Below are positions 35,045-44,872 of a stretch of DNA of 64,000 nucleotides, one piece after another; positions within the stretch are counted from its first letter, which is position 1, and every line of letters starts with the position of its first letter. Source of the DNA: Xanthomonas sp. DAR 34887. Lineage in GTDB: Bacteria > Pseudomonadota > Gammaproteobacteria > Xanthomonadales > Xanthomonadaceae. The DNA lies in assembly GCF_041245805.1 (NCBI RefSeq), contig NZ_CP162490.1, positions 1,031,001 to 1,095,000 of the forward strand, given 5' to 3'. The notes beneath the pieces are model-generated. The model was not told the DNA's origin. It searched no databases and was given only the letters and a program-made list of their open reading frames with translations. Made by a program: the position numbers and the translations under genes.

Positions 35045-35357
35045 TAATAACTCCATTGCGGAAGCTGCACGCTGCACGCTGCACGTGGCGATGGCGTGTC
35101 CTTTTTCCTGTCGCGGCTGAAGCCGCTCCTACAAGAGCACGGCGCGCATGTGTAGGAGCGGCTTCAGCCGCGACAGGAGAACGAAGTGGCCGTGATGCCA
35201 AGGCGTCCACGAAAAACGCGGCCGCAACGCCACCGTCTACCGCCAATGCGCCTTTGCCACTCCATGCCATCTCGAACGTATCGATGCCGAAACCTGCGGA
35301 CTGGGCGTGTCGGCGTCTCGCAAGTGCATCGACATGCTTTTGGGGTTAATAGAGGTG
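35045..35357. repeat. 313-bp dispersed repeat, copy 1, with perfect 28-bp internal palindrome
   Basis: This region is visibly homologous along its full length to 51261-51573. Both start with a TARTARCTYCATTSCGGAAG-like sequence and contain a palindrome; here 35106-35133 pairs exactly with 35151-35178 around a loop GAGCACGGCGCGCATG. They continue through GCCAATGCGCC, CGATGCCGAAACCTGC and GGCGTCTCGCAAGTGC, and end in GCTTTTGGGG-type sequence. It fills part of the roughly 950-bp gap between the BTAD and ggt genes. No transposase reading frame exists in it. Confidence 0.85.
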
Positions 35358-35359
35358 CC

Positions 35360-35707
35360 CTATGTCGCAGCGATGCCTGGGCCGTCGCGGTCGGTGCCGT
35401 GGCTGCGGACACAGTACGTCGGCACATCGGTGGCGTTTCGCGCGTGCGCCGTGTTCGCGCAGGCGCGCGGCGCGGGCGCGGGCGTGGCAGGCGCCTGCGG
35501 CGCCAGCTCGACTGGCGCTTGCAACAGCGCGCGTACGCTTGCGCTGCACAGCGGCAAGCCGCTGATGGCGCCGCGCAATGCGGGCGAAGGCTCTGGGCCA
35601 TGCGGCGCCGCCGGTTGTATGTAGGCGGCGTATGGCGCCGATGCGGTGGCGTTCGGCAGAAGCATCGCGGCAAGCAGCACGATGCTCCGAGGCTCTATTC
35701 CCTGCAC
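35360..35707 (-). CDS. Possible small secreted protein (weak)
   Basis: A 115-codon minus-strand ORF from a GTG. Its beginning resembles a signal peptide (RSIVLLAAMLLPNATASAPY), followed by an Ala/Pro-rich low-complexity chain (LLQAPVELAPQAPATPAPAP) with four cysteines. Third codon positions are mostly G or C, as expected of coding DNA here, and GGGGGA lies before the start. It ends 3 bp from the edge of the 313-bp repeat. No family is recognised and it may be spurious. Confidence 0.25.
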   Translation of the reverse strand: MQGIEPRSIVLLAAMLLPNATASAPYAAYIQPAAPHGPEPSPALRGAISGLPLCSASVRALLQAPVELAPQAPATPAPAPRACANTAHARNATDVPTYCVRSHGTDRDGPGIAAT

Positions 35708-35883
35708 GGCGCGACATTCCCCCGTGGCGAACCCGCGCCGGATGGCGCGGGTGCGCGGCGGCGCGCGCGGGACATGGATAGAGCGCCGCCGTAAGCGCTG
35801 CGTAAGAGACCGGCGCGGCCGCAGCTGCGCGTGCGGCCCCGCTCGGGTAGGGTGGTGCGGTATCCGCACTGAGGGGAAAGCGC

Positions 35884-37599
35884 ATGTCCGTTTCGAAGTT
35901 GTCCGTTGCCTGCCTGGCGCTCGCGCTGGGCCTGCCATCGCTCGTCGCAGCCGCCGACCGCGTCACCGGCCAGGCGTTCGCCACGCGCTCGGAAGTGATC
36001 GCGCCGCACGCGATGGCCGCCACCTCGCAGCCGCTGGCCACGCAGATCGCGCTGGACACGATGAAGGCGGGCGGTTCGGCGGTGGATGCGGCGATCGCCG
36101 CCAACGCCGCGCTCGGCCTGATGGAGCCGACCGGCAACGGCGTCGGCGGCGACCTGTTCGCGATCGTGTGGGATCCGAAGACGCACAAGCTGTACGGTTA
36201 CAACGGTTCGGGCCGTTCGCCCAAGTCGCTGACCCTGGCCGAGTTCCAGCGCCGCGGCTTGAAGGACATTCCGCCGACCGGGCCGCTGCCGGTGTCGGTG
36301 CCGGGCGCCGTGGACGGCTGGTTCGCGCTGCACGAACGCTTCGGGCGCAGACCGATGGCGCAGAACCTGGCGCCGGCGATCCGCTACGCGCGCGAAGGCC
36401 ATCCGGTGGCCGAGACCATCGCCTATTACTGGGACCGCTCGGTGCCGCGACTGTCGCAGTACCCCGGCTTCAAGGAGCAGTTCACCATCGACGGCCATGC
36501 GCCGCGCAAGGGCGAACTGTGGAAGAACCCGAACCTGGCCAATACGCTGCAGCAAATTGCCGACGGCGGCCGCGACGCGTTCTACAAGGGGCCGATCGCG
36601 CGCACCATCGACGCCTATTTCAAGGCCAATGGCGGCTTCCTCAGCTACGACGACCTGGCCAGCCACCATGGCGAATGGGTCGAGCCGGTCAGCAGCAACT
36701 ACCGCGGCTACGACGTGTGGGAATTGCCGCCCAACAGCCAGGGCATCGCCGCGCTGCAGATGCTCAACATCCTGGAGGGCTACGACTTCTCCAAGATCCC
36801 GTTCGGCTCGGCCGAGCACATCCATCTGTTCACCGAGGCCAAGAAACTGGCCTTCGCCGACCGCGCGCGCTTCTACGCCGATCCGGCGTTCCAGCCGGCG
36901 CCGCTGGCCAAGCTGATCTCCAAGGACTATGCCGCGCGGCGGCGCGCGCTGATCTCGATGGACAAGGCGCTGAAGGAAGTGCAGCCGGGCACGCCGAAAC
37001 AGCTGGAGGAAGGCGACACCATCTACCTCACCGTGGCCGATGCCGACGGCATGATGGTGTCGCTGATCCAGTCAAACTACCGCGGCATGGGCAGCGGCAT
37101 GGCGCCACCGGGGTTGGGTTTCATCCTGCAGGACCGCGGCGAGATGTTCGTGCTGAAGAAGGATCATCCCAACGGCTACGCGCCGGGCAAGCGCCCGTTC
37201 CAGACCATCATCCCGGCGTTCGTGACCAAGGACGGCAAGCCGTGGCTGAGCTTCGGCGTGATGGGCGGGGCGATGCAGCCGCAGGGCCACGTGCAGATCG
37301 TGATGAACCTGATCGATTTCCACATGAACCTGCAGGAAGCCGGCGACGCGCCGCGGATCCAGCACGAAGGCTCCACCGAACCGACCGGGCAGGCCACGGC
37401 GATGAGCGATGGCGGCGAGCTGAATCTGGAAACCGGGTTTTCCTACGATGCGATCCGCGCGCTGATGCGCAAGGGCCACCGCGTGATCTTCGCCGACGGC
37501 CCGTATGGCGGCTACCAGGCGATCGCCCGCGACCCAGCCAGTGGCGTGTACTACGGCGCCTCGGAAAGCCGCAAGGACGGGCAGGCCGCCGGCTACTGA
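35884..37599 (+). CDS. ggt: Gamma-glutamyltransferase
   Basis: A 571-aa secreted N-terminal-nucleophile hydrolase with a signal peptide (VACLALALGLPSLVAAAD). The proenzyme cleaves itself before the catalytic Thr, here Thr379 in EEGDTIYLTVADADG, to give large and small subunits. Large-subunit marks are AGGSAVDAAIAANAALGLME and NGVGGDLFAIVW; the small subunit shows SNYRGMGSGMAPPGLGF and FGVMGGAMQPQGHVQIVMN. It hydrolyses or transfers gamma-glutamyl groups from glutathione and related compounds in the periplasm. It is a monocistronic-looking gene convergent with the BCCT transporter. Confidence 0.93.
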   Translation: MSVSKLSVACLALALGLPSLVAAADRVTGQAFATRSEVIAPHAMAATSQPLATQIALDTMKAGGSAVDAAIAANAALGLMEPTGNGVGGDLFAIVWDPKTHKLYGYNGSGRSPKSLTLAEFQRRGLKDIPPTGPLPVSVPGAVDGWFALHERFGRRPMAQNLAPAIRYAREGHPVAETIAYYWDRSVPRLSQYPGFKEQFTIDGHAPRKGELWKNPNLANTLQQIADGGRDAFYKGPIARTIDAYFKANGGFLSYDDLASHHGEWVEPVSSNYRGYDVWELPPNSQGIAALQMLNILEGYDFSKIPFGSAEHIHLFTEAKKLAFADRARFYADPAFQPAPLAKLISKDYAARRRALISMDKALKEVQPGTPKQLEEGDTIYLTVADADGMMVSLIQSNYRGMGSGMAPPGLGFILQDRGEMFVLKKDHPNGYAPGKRPFQTIIPAFVTKDGKPWLSFGVMGGAMQPQGHVQIVMNLIDFHMNLQEAGDAPRIQHEGSTEPTGQATAMSDGGELNLETGFSYDAIRALMRKGHRVIFADGPYGGYQAIARDPASGVYYGASESRKDGQAAGY

Positions 37600-37662
37600 G
37601 TCGGCGCCGCGACGGTTACGTGGACGGCGCGCGTGCAGTGGCCGGCAGTGCGGCCCGCGTGC

Positions 37663-39234
37663 TCATTCCTGCGCGCGCTCCGCTTCGCTGCGCGTGGGGG
37701 CCTGCGCCGCCTGTTCGCGCGCGATCCACGCCTCGATCATGTGCCTGGCGTGTCGATCGCGGTGGCGTTCGCGCGTGTACTCGGCGTCCAGCACGCGGTA
37801 CAGCGCAACGATCACCAGCACCATCAGCACCGCGAACGGCAGCGCGGCGATGGTGATCATGCCTTGCAGCGCGTCCAGGCCCCCGGCCAGCAACAACACC
37901 GCCGCGATCAACGCCACCGCCACGCCCCACACCAGCTTGCGTCCCAGCGGCGGATCGCCGGCCTCGTCGGTGGACATGCTGGCCAGCACCAGCACCGCCG
38001 AGTCGGCCGAGCTGACGAAGAAGATCGTCAGCAGCAGCAAGGCCACGCTGGACAGCAGCAGTGAGCCGGGTAGGCTGTCGAACAGGGTGAACAGCACCGT
38101 CTCGTAGCCGTTGCCCAGCGCCTGCAGCATGTCGACGTGGCCGAACAGCTGCGCCCACAGCGCCGCGCCGCCGAACACCGAGAACCACACGAAGCCGAGC
38201 AGGGTGGGGGCCAGCACCACGCCCACCACGAACTCGCGGATGCTGCGCCCGCGCGAGACCCGGGCGATGAACGCACCGACGAACGGTGCCCAGGCGATCC
38301 ACCAGGCCCAATAGAAAATGGTCCATTCGGCCACCCACTTGCTGCCGGAGAACGGCGACATGCGCAGGCTCATCGTCACCAGCTGGTTGAGATAGGAACC
38401 CAACGTGGTGGTGAAGGTGTCGAAGATGAAGCCGGTCGGACCCAGCACCAGCACCGCGGCCAGCAACAGCGCGGCCAGCGCCAGGTTGAAGTTGGACAGC
38501 CACTTGATGCCGCGCTCCACGCCGCTGGCGGTGGAGGCCATGTACAGCACGAAGGCCACCGCGATGATGCCCATCTGCACCGGGATGCTGGCCTGCACGC
38601 CGACCACGCGTTGCAGGCCGGCGGCGATCTGGATGGTGCCGAAACCCAGCGTGGTGGCCACGCCGATCGCGGTGGCCACCACCGCAGCGATGTTCACCGC
38701 GTTGCCGATCGCACCGCGGTGGTGGCGGCCGATGACCGGCTGCAGCATGTCGCTGACCAGTCCGCGGCCGTTGCGGTTGTACTGGAACCAGGCCATCGCC
38801 AGGCCGATCAACGCGTAGATCGCCCACGGATGCAGGCCCCAATGGAAGAACGCGTAGCGCATCGACGCGCGCGCCGCCTCCATGCTTTGCGGCGGCAGGC
38901 CTTCCGGCGGCTTGAGGAAGTGCGAGATCGGCTCGGCCGCGCCCCAGAACACCAGGCCGATGCCCATGCCGGCGGCGAACAGCATCGACAGCCAGCTGGC
39001 GCGGGAGAAATCCGGCTCGGCATCCTCGCCGCCGATGCGCAGATGGCCGAAGCGGCCGAAGGCCAGATACAGCATGAAGGCCAGGGTCAGGAACACCACC
39101 AGCAGGTACATCCAGCCGGCGCCGCGGATGACCTGGGCCAGTGCCGCCTGCACCACGTCGTCGAACGGACCGGGTGCGACGCCGGCGATCAGCACCAGCA
39201 AGGCCACCTGCGCGATGGAAATACGGAACACCAT
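37663..39234 (-). CDS. BCCT-family (betaine/choline/carnitine) transporter
   Basis: A 523-aa membrane protein with about twelve transmembrane helices. The BCCT signature includes FSRASWLSMLFAAGMGIGLV, FWGAAEPISHFL, RYAFFHWGLHPWAIYALIGL, the substrate-site region EWTIFYWAWWIAWAPFVGAF and FVSSADSAVLVLASM. It imports a quaternary amine such as glycine betaine with Na+ or H+, often as an osmoprotectant. The C-terminal tail is short (about 40 residues, RHRDRHARHMIEAWIAREQ), so osmosensing by a long tail as in BetP is less likely. I chose ATG 39234 with GGAGA upstream. No choline oxidation genes are nearby. Confidence 0.92.
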   Translation of the reverse strand: MVFRISIAQVALLVLIAGVAPGPFDDVVQAALAQVIRGAGWMYLLVVFLTLAFMLYLAFGRFGHLRIGGEDAEPDFSRASWLSMLFAAGMGIGLVFWGAAEPISHFLKPPEGLPPQSMEAARASMRYAFFHWGLHPWAIYALIGLAMAWFQYNRNGRGLVSDMLQPVIGRHHRGAIGNAVNIAAVVATAIGVATTLGFGTIQIAAGLQRVVGVQASIPVQMGIIAVAFVLYMASTASGVERGIKWLSNFNLALAALLLAAVLVLGPTGFIFDTFTTTLGSYLNQLVTMSLRMSPFSGSKWVAEWTIFYWAWWIAWAPFVGAFIARVSRGRSIREFVVGVVLAPTLLGFVWFSVFGGAALWAQLFGHVDMLQALGNGYETVLFTLFDSLPGSLLLSSVALLLLTIFFVSSADSAVLVLASMSTDEAGDPPLGRKLVWGVAVALIAAVLLLAGGLDALQGMITIAALPFAVLMVLVIVALYRVLDAEYTRERHRDRHARHMIEAWIAREQAAQAPTRSEAERAQE

Positions 39235-39687
39235 GCAGCAGCGTCTCCGGGCAAGGAATCGAGAGGAAGCGCGCCGTCCTTGCGGCAAGGCCCAAGGGCA
39301 GGCGGCGCGCAGCGGTTGCCGGTCTGGAATCGCTGCAGCGGCAGCGAAGGGCGATCGCGACGAAGTCGGCAACGATACCGGGCGTATCGTCACGGGACCG
39401 TTATGGTGCGTTGCGTTGCGCGCCGCAGGCGTGTGAATTCAGGGGTGTTCCGGCAGTCAAACAAGCCCGGGCGCGCAGCCGATTCCAGTGGGTTCCCACA
39501 AGCAAAGCCGCCCCTTCACGATGCTGTCCGCAGCCATCGGCGGTGATCCTTGCCGTCGCGGCGCGGCCGCAGGCGGCTGAATCGCTAAGAGCCCGGGCAT
39601 GACGCCGATCCCGGTTGCGCGCCTGCCCGCTCAGGTTGCGCGGAGGCGGCCGATACCATGGCGAAGAATTCCTGGAGGGTGAAGACG
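39235..39687. other. Intergenic region between BCCT and chemoreceptor genes
   Basis: About 450 bp with no credible gene or repeat. It must contain the divergent promoters, but no convincing -35/-10 pair stands out. A GGAGGGTGAAG ribosome site at its right end fixes the start of the receptor gene at 39688. Confidence 0.5.
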
Positions 39688-41538
39688 ATGGCGTTGTTCA
39701 CACGCAGCCCGGACGCCGATGCCGGGCATGCCGCGGCCTTGCCGGACGCACCGGTAGCGTTGCTCAGGCTGGATCAGCTAGGACGCGTGAGCGCCGTCAA
39801 CCGTGCAGCGCTGGACCTGCTTGGCGTACACGTCGAGGCCTTGCTGGGCGAACCCTGCGCGGCGGTATGGGGGCTGCCGCTGGCGGCGCTGGTCGGCAGC
39901 GAGGGCAGCTGGCTGGCCTCGAACGACGATCCGGCGCGGCGCGTGCGCTACCAGCGCGATCGCGACGGCGACGGATGGCTGCTGTCGCTGCCGCATGCGG
40001 AAACCGCCGCACTGCTGCGCGACGTCGCCCTGCTCGGCGCCGGGCAGCCGCAAGGCGCCATCAGCCCGGCCTTGCAGGCGCTGGCGCAGCGGCTGCAGGC
40101 CGGTGCGCAGGCGCAGACCTTGCTGGACCGGGTCGGCGAGCGCCTGACCGGGTGCGACCTGGATCTGGGGCTGAGCACCCCGCTGTCCGCGCAGGAAACC
40201 GAGGCGATGGCCGGGCGGCGCCTGTCGGCCGGCTTCGGCAATCTGGCCGAGGCGATCCGCCAGGCGGTGGCGCTGTCGCTGCAGATCGCCGCCGACGTGC
40301 CGCATGTGGTCGCCGAGAACGACGCGCTGGCGCAGCAATCGCAGACCCAGATGGAGGCGTTGCAGACGGTGGTGGCGACCACCCGGCGGCTGCTGCAGGG
40401 GCTGCACGAAATGGACCAGGAGCTGCGCGCGGTGATCGCGGTGGCGGCCAGTGCCGACGACAGCGCGCGCCAGGGCGCGGACGCGGCGCGTGCGCTGAGC
40501 CAGGCGATGCGCGAAGTGGAGCGGCGCTCGGCGCGCGCCAACGAGGTCATCGAGGTGATCGACGCGGTCGCGTTCCAGACCAACATCCTGTCGATCAACG
40601 CCAGCATCGAGGCGGTGCATGCCGGCGCCGCCGGGCGCGGCTTCGCCGTGGTCGCCAGCGAGATCCGGCGCCTGGCCGAGCGTGCCGCCGCCGCCGCGCG
40701 CGACGTGCGCGTCATCGTCGGCGAGACCAGCAGCGCCTTGCACGACAGCGCCGCTTCGGCGCAGCACACCGAGCAGGTGCTCGGCGGCATCGGCCAACTG
40801 CTCGGCCGCGCCAGTGCGGCCATGGAGACCGTGGCCACCCGCGTCGCCGCGCAAGGCGAGGAGATCGGCGGCATCGATCGCGCGGTCGAGCATGTGGTCG
40901 GGCTCAGCCGCAGCAACCTGGACCATGTCGCGCGCGTGGTCGAGCGTAGCGCGGCATTGGCCGCGGGCAGCAGCACGCTGCACGACTGCGTGGGCCTGTT
41001 CCGCTTGCCGGCCGATCCGATGCAGCAACCGCGGCACGCGCGCATCCGCGAACTGGCGACGTCGACCGCCGGCAGGATCGGGCAGGCGCTGGCCGATGCG
41101 GTTGCGCGCGGCCGCATCGGCGAGGAGGCGCTGTTTTCCACCGACTACACGCCGATCGCGGGCATCGATCCGCCCAAGTACCGCACCGCCTTCGACGCGT
41201 TGTGCGACGAACTGCTGCCGCCGCTGCAGGAACCGCTGCTGGCCGCGCATCCATGGATCGTGTTCGCGATCTGCGCCAACCCGGATGGCTACGTGCCCAC
41301 CCACAACCTGCGCTTCAGCCAGCCGCTGAGCGGCGACCGCGCCCGCGACCTGGTCGGCAACCGCACCAAGCGCATGTTCACCGATCGGGTCGGGCGCAGC
41401 GTCGGCCGCCATACCCAGCCCTATCTGTTGCAGGTGTATCGGCGCGACACTGGGCAGATCCTGTTCGACCTGTCGGTGCCGGTGTACGTGCGCGGCCGCC
41501 ACTGGGGCGGGCTGCGCGTGGCCTACGTGCTGGAATGA
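39688..41538 (+). CDS. Soluble methyl-accepting chemotaxis-like receptor with PAS-type N-terminus
   Basis: A 616-aa protein with no transmembrane helix. Residues about 20-115 look like a PAS sensor (PVALLRLDQLGRVSAVNRAA). The signalling coiled coil follows, with the conserved hairpin VAFQTNILSINASIEAVHAG and GRGFAVVASEIRRLAERAAA near residue 300. The last 150 residues form an extra domain (FSTDYTPIAGIDPPKYRTAF, RTKRMFTDRVGRSVGRHTQP, RGRHWGGLRVAYVLE) resembling the cache-like end found on some cytoplasmic MCPs. It should signal to CheA-type kinases or act on a non-motility pathway. No che genes are in the window. Confidence 0.87.
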   Translation: MALFTRSPDADAGHAAALPDAPVALLRLDQLGRVSAVNRAALDLLGVHVEALLGEPCAAVWGLPLAALVGSEGSWLASNDDPARRVRYQRDRDGDGWLLSLPHAETAALLRDVALLGAGQPQGAISPALQALAQRLQAGAQAQTLLDRVGERLTGCDLDLGLSTPLSAQETEAMAGRRLSAGFGNLAEAIRQAVALSLQIAADVPHVVAENDALAQQSQTQMEALQTVVATTRRLLQGLHEMDQELRAVIAVAASADDSARQGADAARALSQAMREVERRSARANEVIEVIDAVAFQTNILSINASIEAVHAGAAGRGFAVVASEIRRLAERAAAAARDVRVIVGETSSALHDSAASAQHTEQVLGGIGQLLGRASAAMETVATRVAAQGEEIGGIDRAVEHVVGLSRSNLDHVARVVERSAALAAGSSTLHDCVGLFRLPADPMQQPRHARIRELATSTAGRIGQALADAVARGRIGEEALFSTDYTPIAGIDPPKYRTAFDALCDELLPPLQEPLLAAHPWIVFAICANPDGYVPTHNLRFSQPLSGDRARDLVGNRTKRMFTDRVGRSVGRHTQPYLLQVYRRDTGQILFDLSVPVYVRGRHWGGLRVAYVLE

Positions 41539-41559
41539 GCGTCGCGGCGGACGCCGCAC

Positions 41560-41589
41560 AAAAAAACGCCACCGGGGTGAGCCGGCGGC
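41560..41589 (-). terminator. Minus-strand terminator with no gene in front of it
   Basis: On the minus strand a stem CCGGCGGC/GCCACCGG-type (one mismatch) is followed by TTTTTTT (41560-41566). The nearby plus-strand gene ends at 41538, but the T-tract is on the wrong side to serve it. It would end a transcript coming from 41600-41760 on the minus strand. Confidence 0.5.
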
Positions 41590-41760
41590 AGGGAGAGAGA
41601 GACGTCGTTCTTGTGGAGCCCAGGCTAGGCGCGGCATTTCGCCGGGGTTTGCCGCAACGGCGCGCGCGCGTGGCAGCGCTGACAAGAAGCGGGCCGGGTT
41701 GTGCGCCGATTCAGCTGCGCGCGGTTGGCGGCCGGCGCAGAAACGGGTCTAATAGCCGCA

Positions 41761-41850
41761 GAAGCGGGGGTACCGTCGGCGCAGGCCGCGGTTGAGACAG
41801 TCCCTTCGAACCTGATCCGGTTGATACCGGCGTAGGGAAGCTTCGCAAGC
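41761..41850 (+). ncRNA. TPP riboswitch upstream of thiC
   Basis: The conserved thi-box elements are present: GCGGGGGTACC in the P2 region, GGTTGAGACAG (CUGAGA element, here TTGAGA), CCCTTCGAACCTGATCCGG, then GATACCGGCGTAGGGAAGC. It binds thiamin diphosphate and represses thiC. The roughly 110 nt between the aptamer and the thiC start form the expression platform. No T-rich terminator is visible there, so control of translation initiation is more likely than termination. Confidence 0.95.
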
Positions 41851-41965
41851 CTGGTCCGTGCGCGTTCGCGCCGGGCCGTGCCCGCGCCGCCGCTTCGTCC
41901 GTGATGCGAGTTCGCTCGCAACCGCCCGCACTCGCTGCAGGCTCTCAGAAATAGGACGAATGCCG

Positions 41966-43876
<1,911 letters not shown>

Positions 43877-43952
43877 GGCCGAGGCCGCGGCATTGCCGCC
43901 GCCGTGGCGTGCGCTTGTCTATGATGCGCGCACGCCACTTCCGGAATTCCGC

Positions 43953-44618
43953 ATGCTTCGCTACTCGCTCGCCTTGCGCCGCCACCCGTCCGCGTTGCTG
44001 CTGGGCGTGCAGTTGCTGGGCCTGCTGCTGTATCCGCTGATGGAAGACACCGCCGCCGGGCGCGCGCTGTTCGGCGCGTTCGGCATCGTGGTGCTGGGCT
44101 TGGCGCTGTGGGTGGTCAACCGCAGCCCGTCGGTACTGTGGATCGCCTGGTGCCTGGCGGCGCCGTCGGTGGTGCTGTCGATCGCCGCGGCGCTGCAACA
44201 CAGCCCGCAGCTCGGCGCGTTCGCGCAGCTGCTGGAAAGCCTGCTGTATTTCTATACGGCGGCCAGCCTGATCGCCTACATGCTGCAGGACCACGAGGTC
44301 ACCCGCGACGAACTGTACGCGGCGGGCGCGACCTTCACCTTGCTGGCATGGGCGTTCGCCTTCGCGTTCTCGGTGTGCCAGCAGTGGCTGCCCGGCAGCT
44401 TCATCGGCGCACAGATGACGCAGTCGCCGCGCACCTGGATGGAGTTGCTGTACCTGAGTTTCAGCGTGCTGTCCGGGGTCGGGCTCAGCGACGTGCTGCC
44501 GGTGTTGCCGCTGGCGCGTTCGCTGGTCATGCTCGAGCAGTTCGCCGGGGTGATGTATATCGCCCTGGTGGTGTCGCGGCTGATTGGGCTGAGCGTCACA
44601 CGCAAATCGAAAACCTGA
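43953..44618 (+). CDS. Ion-channel-like membrane protein with degenerate selectivity filter
   Basis: A 221-aa protein with about six hydrophobic segments. The last third resembles the pore module of two-TM potassium channels: a pore helix ELLYLSFSVLS, a filter-like SGVGLSDVLPVLPLAR and a final helix QFAGVMYIALVVSRLIGL. Compared with the canonical TVGYGD, the filter reads GVGLSD, so ion selectivity is doubtful. The N-terminal half (GVQLLGLLLYPLM, GAFGIVVLGLALWVV) has four helices and could be a voltage-sensor-like bundle without a clear charged S4. The gene starts 77 bp after thiC. Confidence 0.65.
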   Translation: MLRYSLALRRHPSALLLGVQLLGLLLYPLMEDTAAGRALFGAFGIVVLGLALWVVNRSPSVLWIAWCLAAPSVVLSIAAALQHSPQLGAFAQLLESLLYFYTAASLIAYMLQDHEVTRDELYAAGATFTLLAWAFAFAFSVCQQWLPGSFIGAQMTQSPRTWMELLYLSFSVLSGVGLSDVLPVLPLARSLVMLEQFAGVMYIALVVSRLIGLSVTRKSKT

Positions 44619-44627
44619 ACCGACGTT

Positions 44628-44652
44628 AAAAAAAACGCGCCAACTGGCGCGT
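44628..44652 (-). terminator. Strong minus-strand terminator with no gene in front of it
   Basis: The minus strand has ACGCGCC-AACT-GGCGCGT-type pairing (7-bp perfect stem) followed by eight Ts (44628-44635). The plus-strand channel gene ends ten bases to the left, but on the plus strand the stem is followed only by AATCTTGC. It could serve both strands poorly and well respectively. Confidence 0.6.
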
Positions 44653-44872
44653 AATCTTGCAACGTTTATGTGAGTTTCGTCGGCGGAGAGAGAGCCTGTA
44701 GTGCTTCGCCGCGATTGGCGGCGGCAACGACTAGGGTAGAATTTGTCGGCATCGCCACGCCTGGCTGCATTCGTCGCATTGGTTTGCCGAATCTGCCCGT
44801 TGACGCCACGTGGCGCCATTTTTGCCGTGACGCGGTTCCCACTCCATCGCAGATCGTCGTTGCCTTAGCCGC

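Noticed and set aside
35045..35357. Insertion sequence
   Set aside because: No transposase frame, no terminal inverted repeats at the element ends and no clear target duplication; only an internal palindrome and a second copy.
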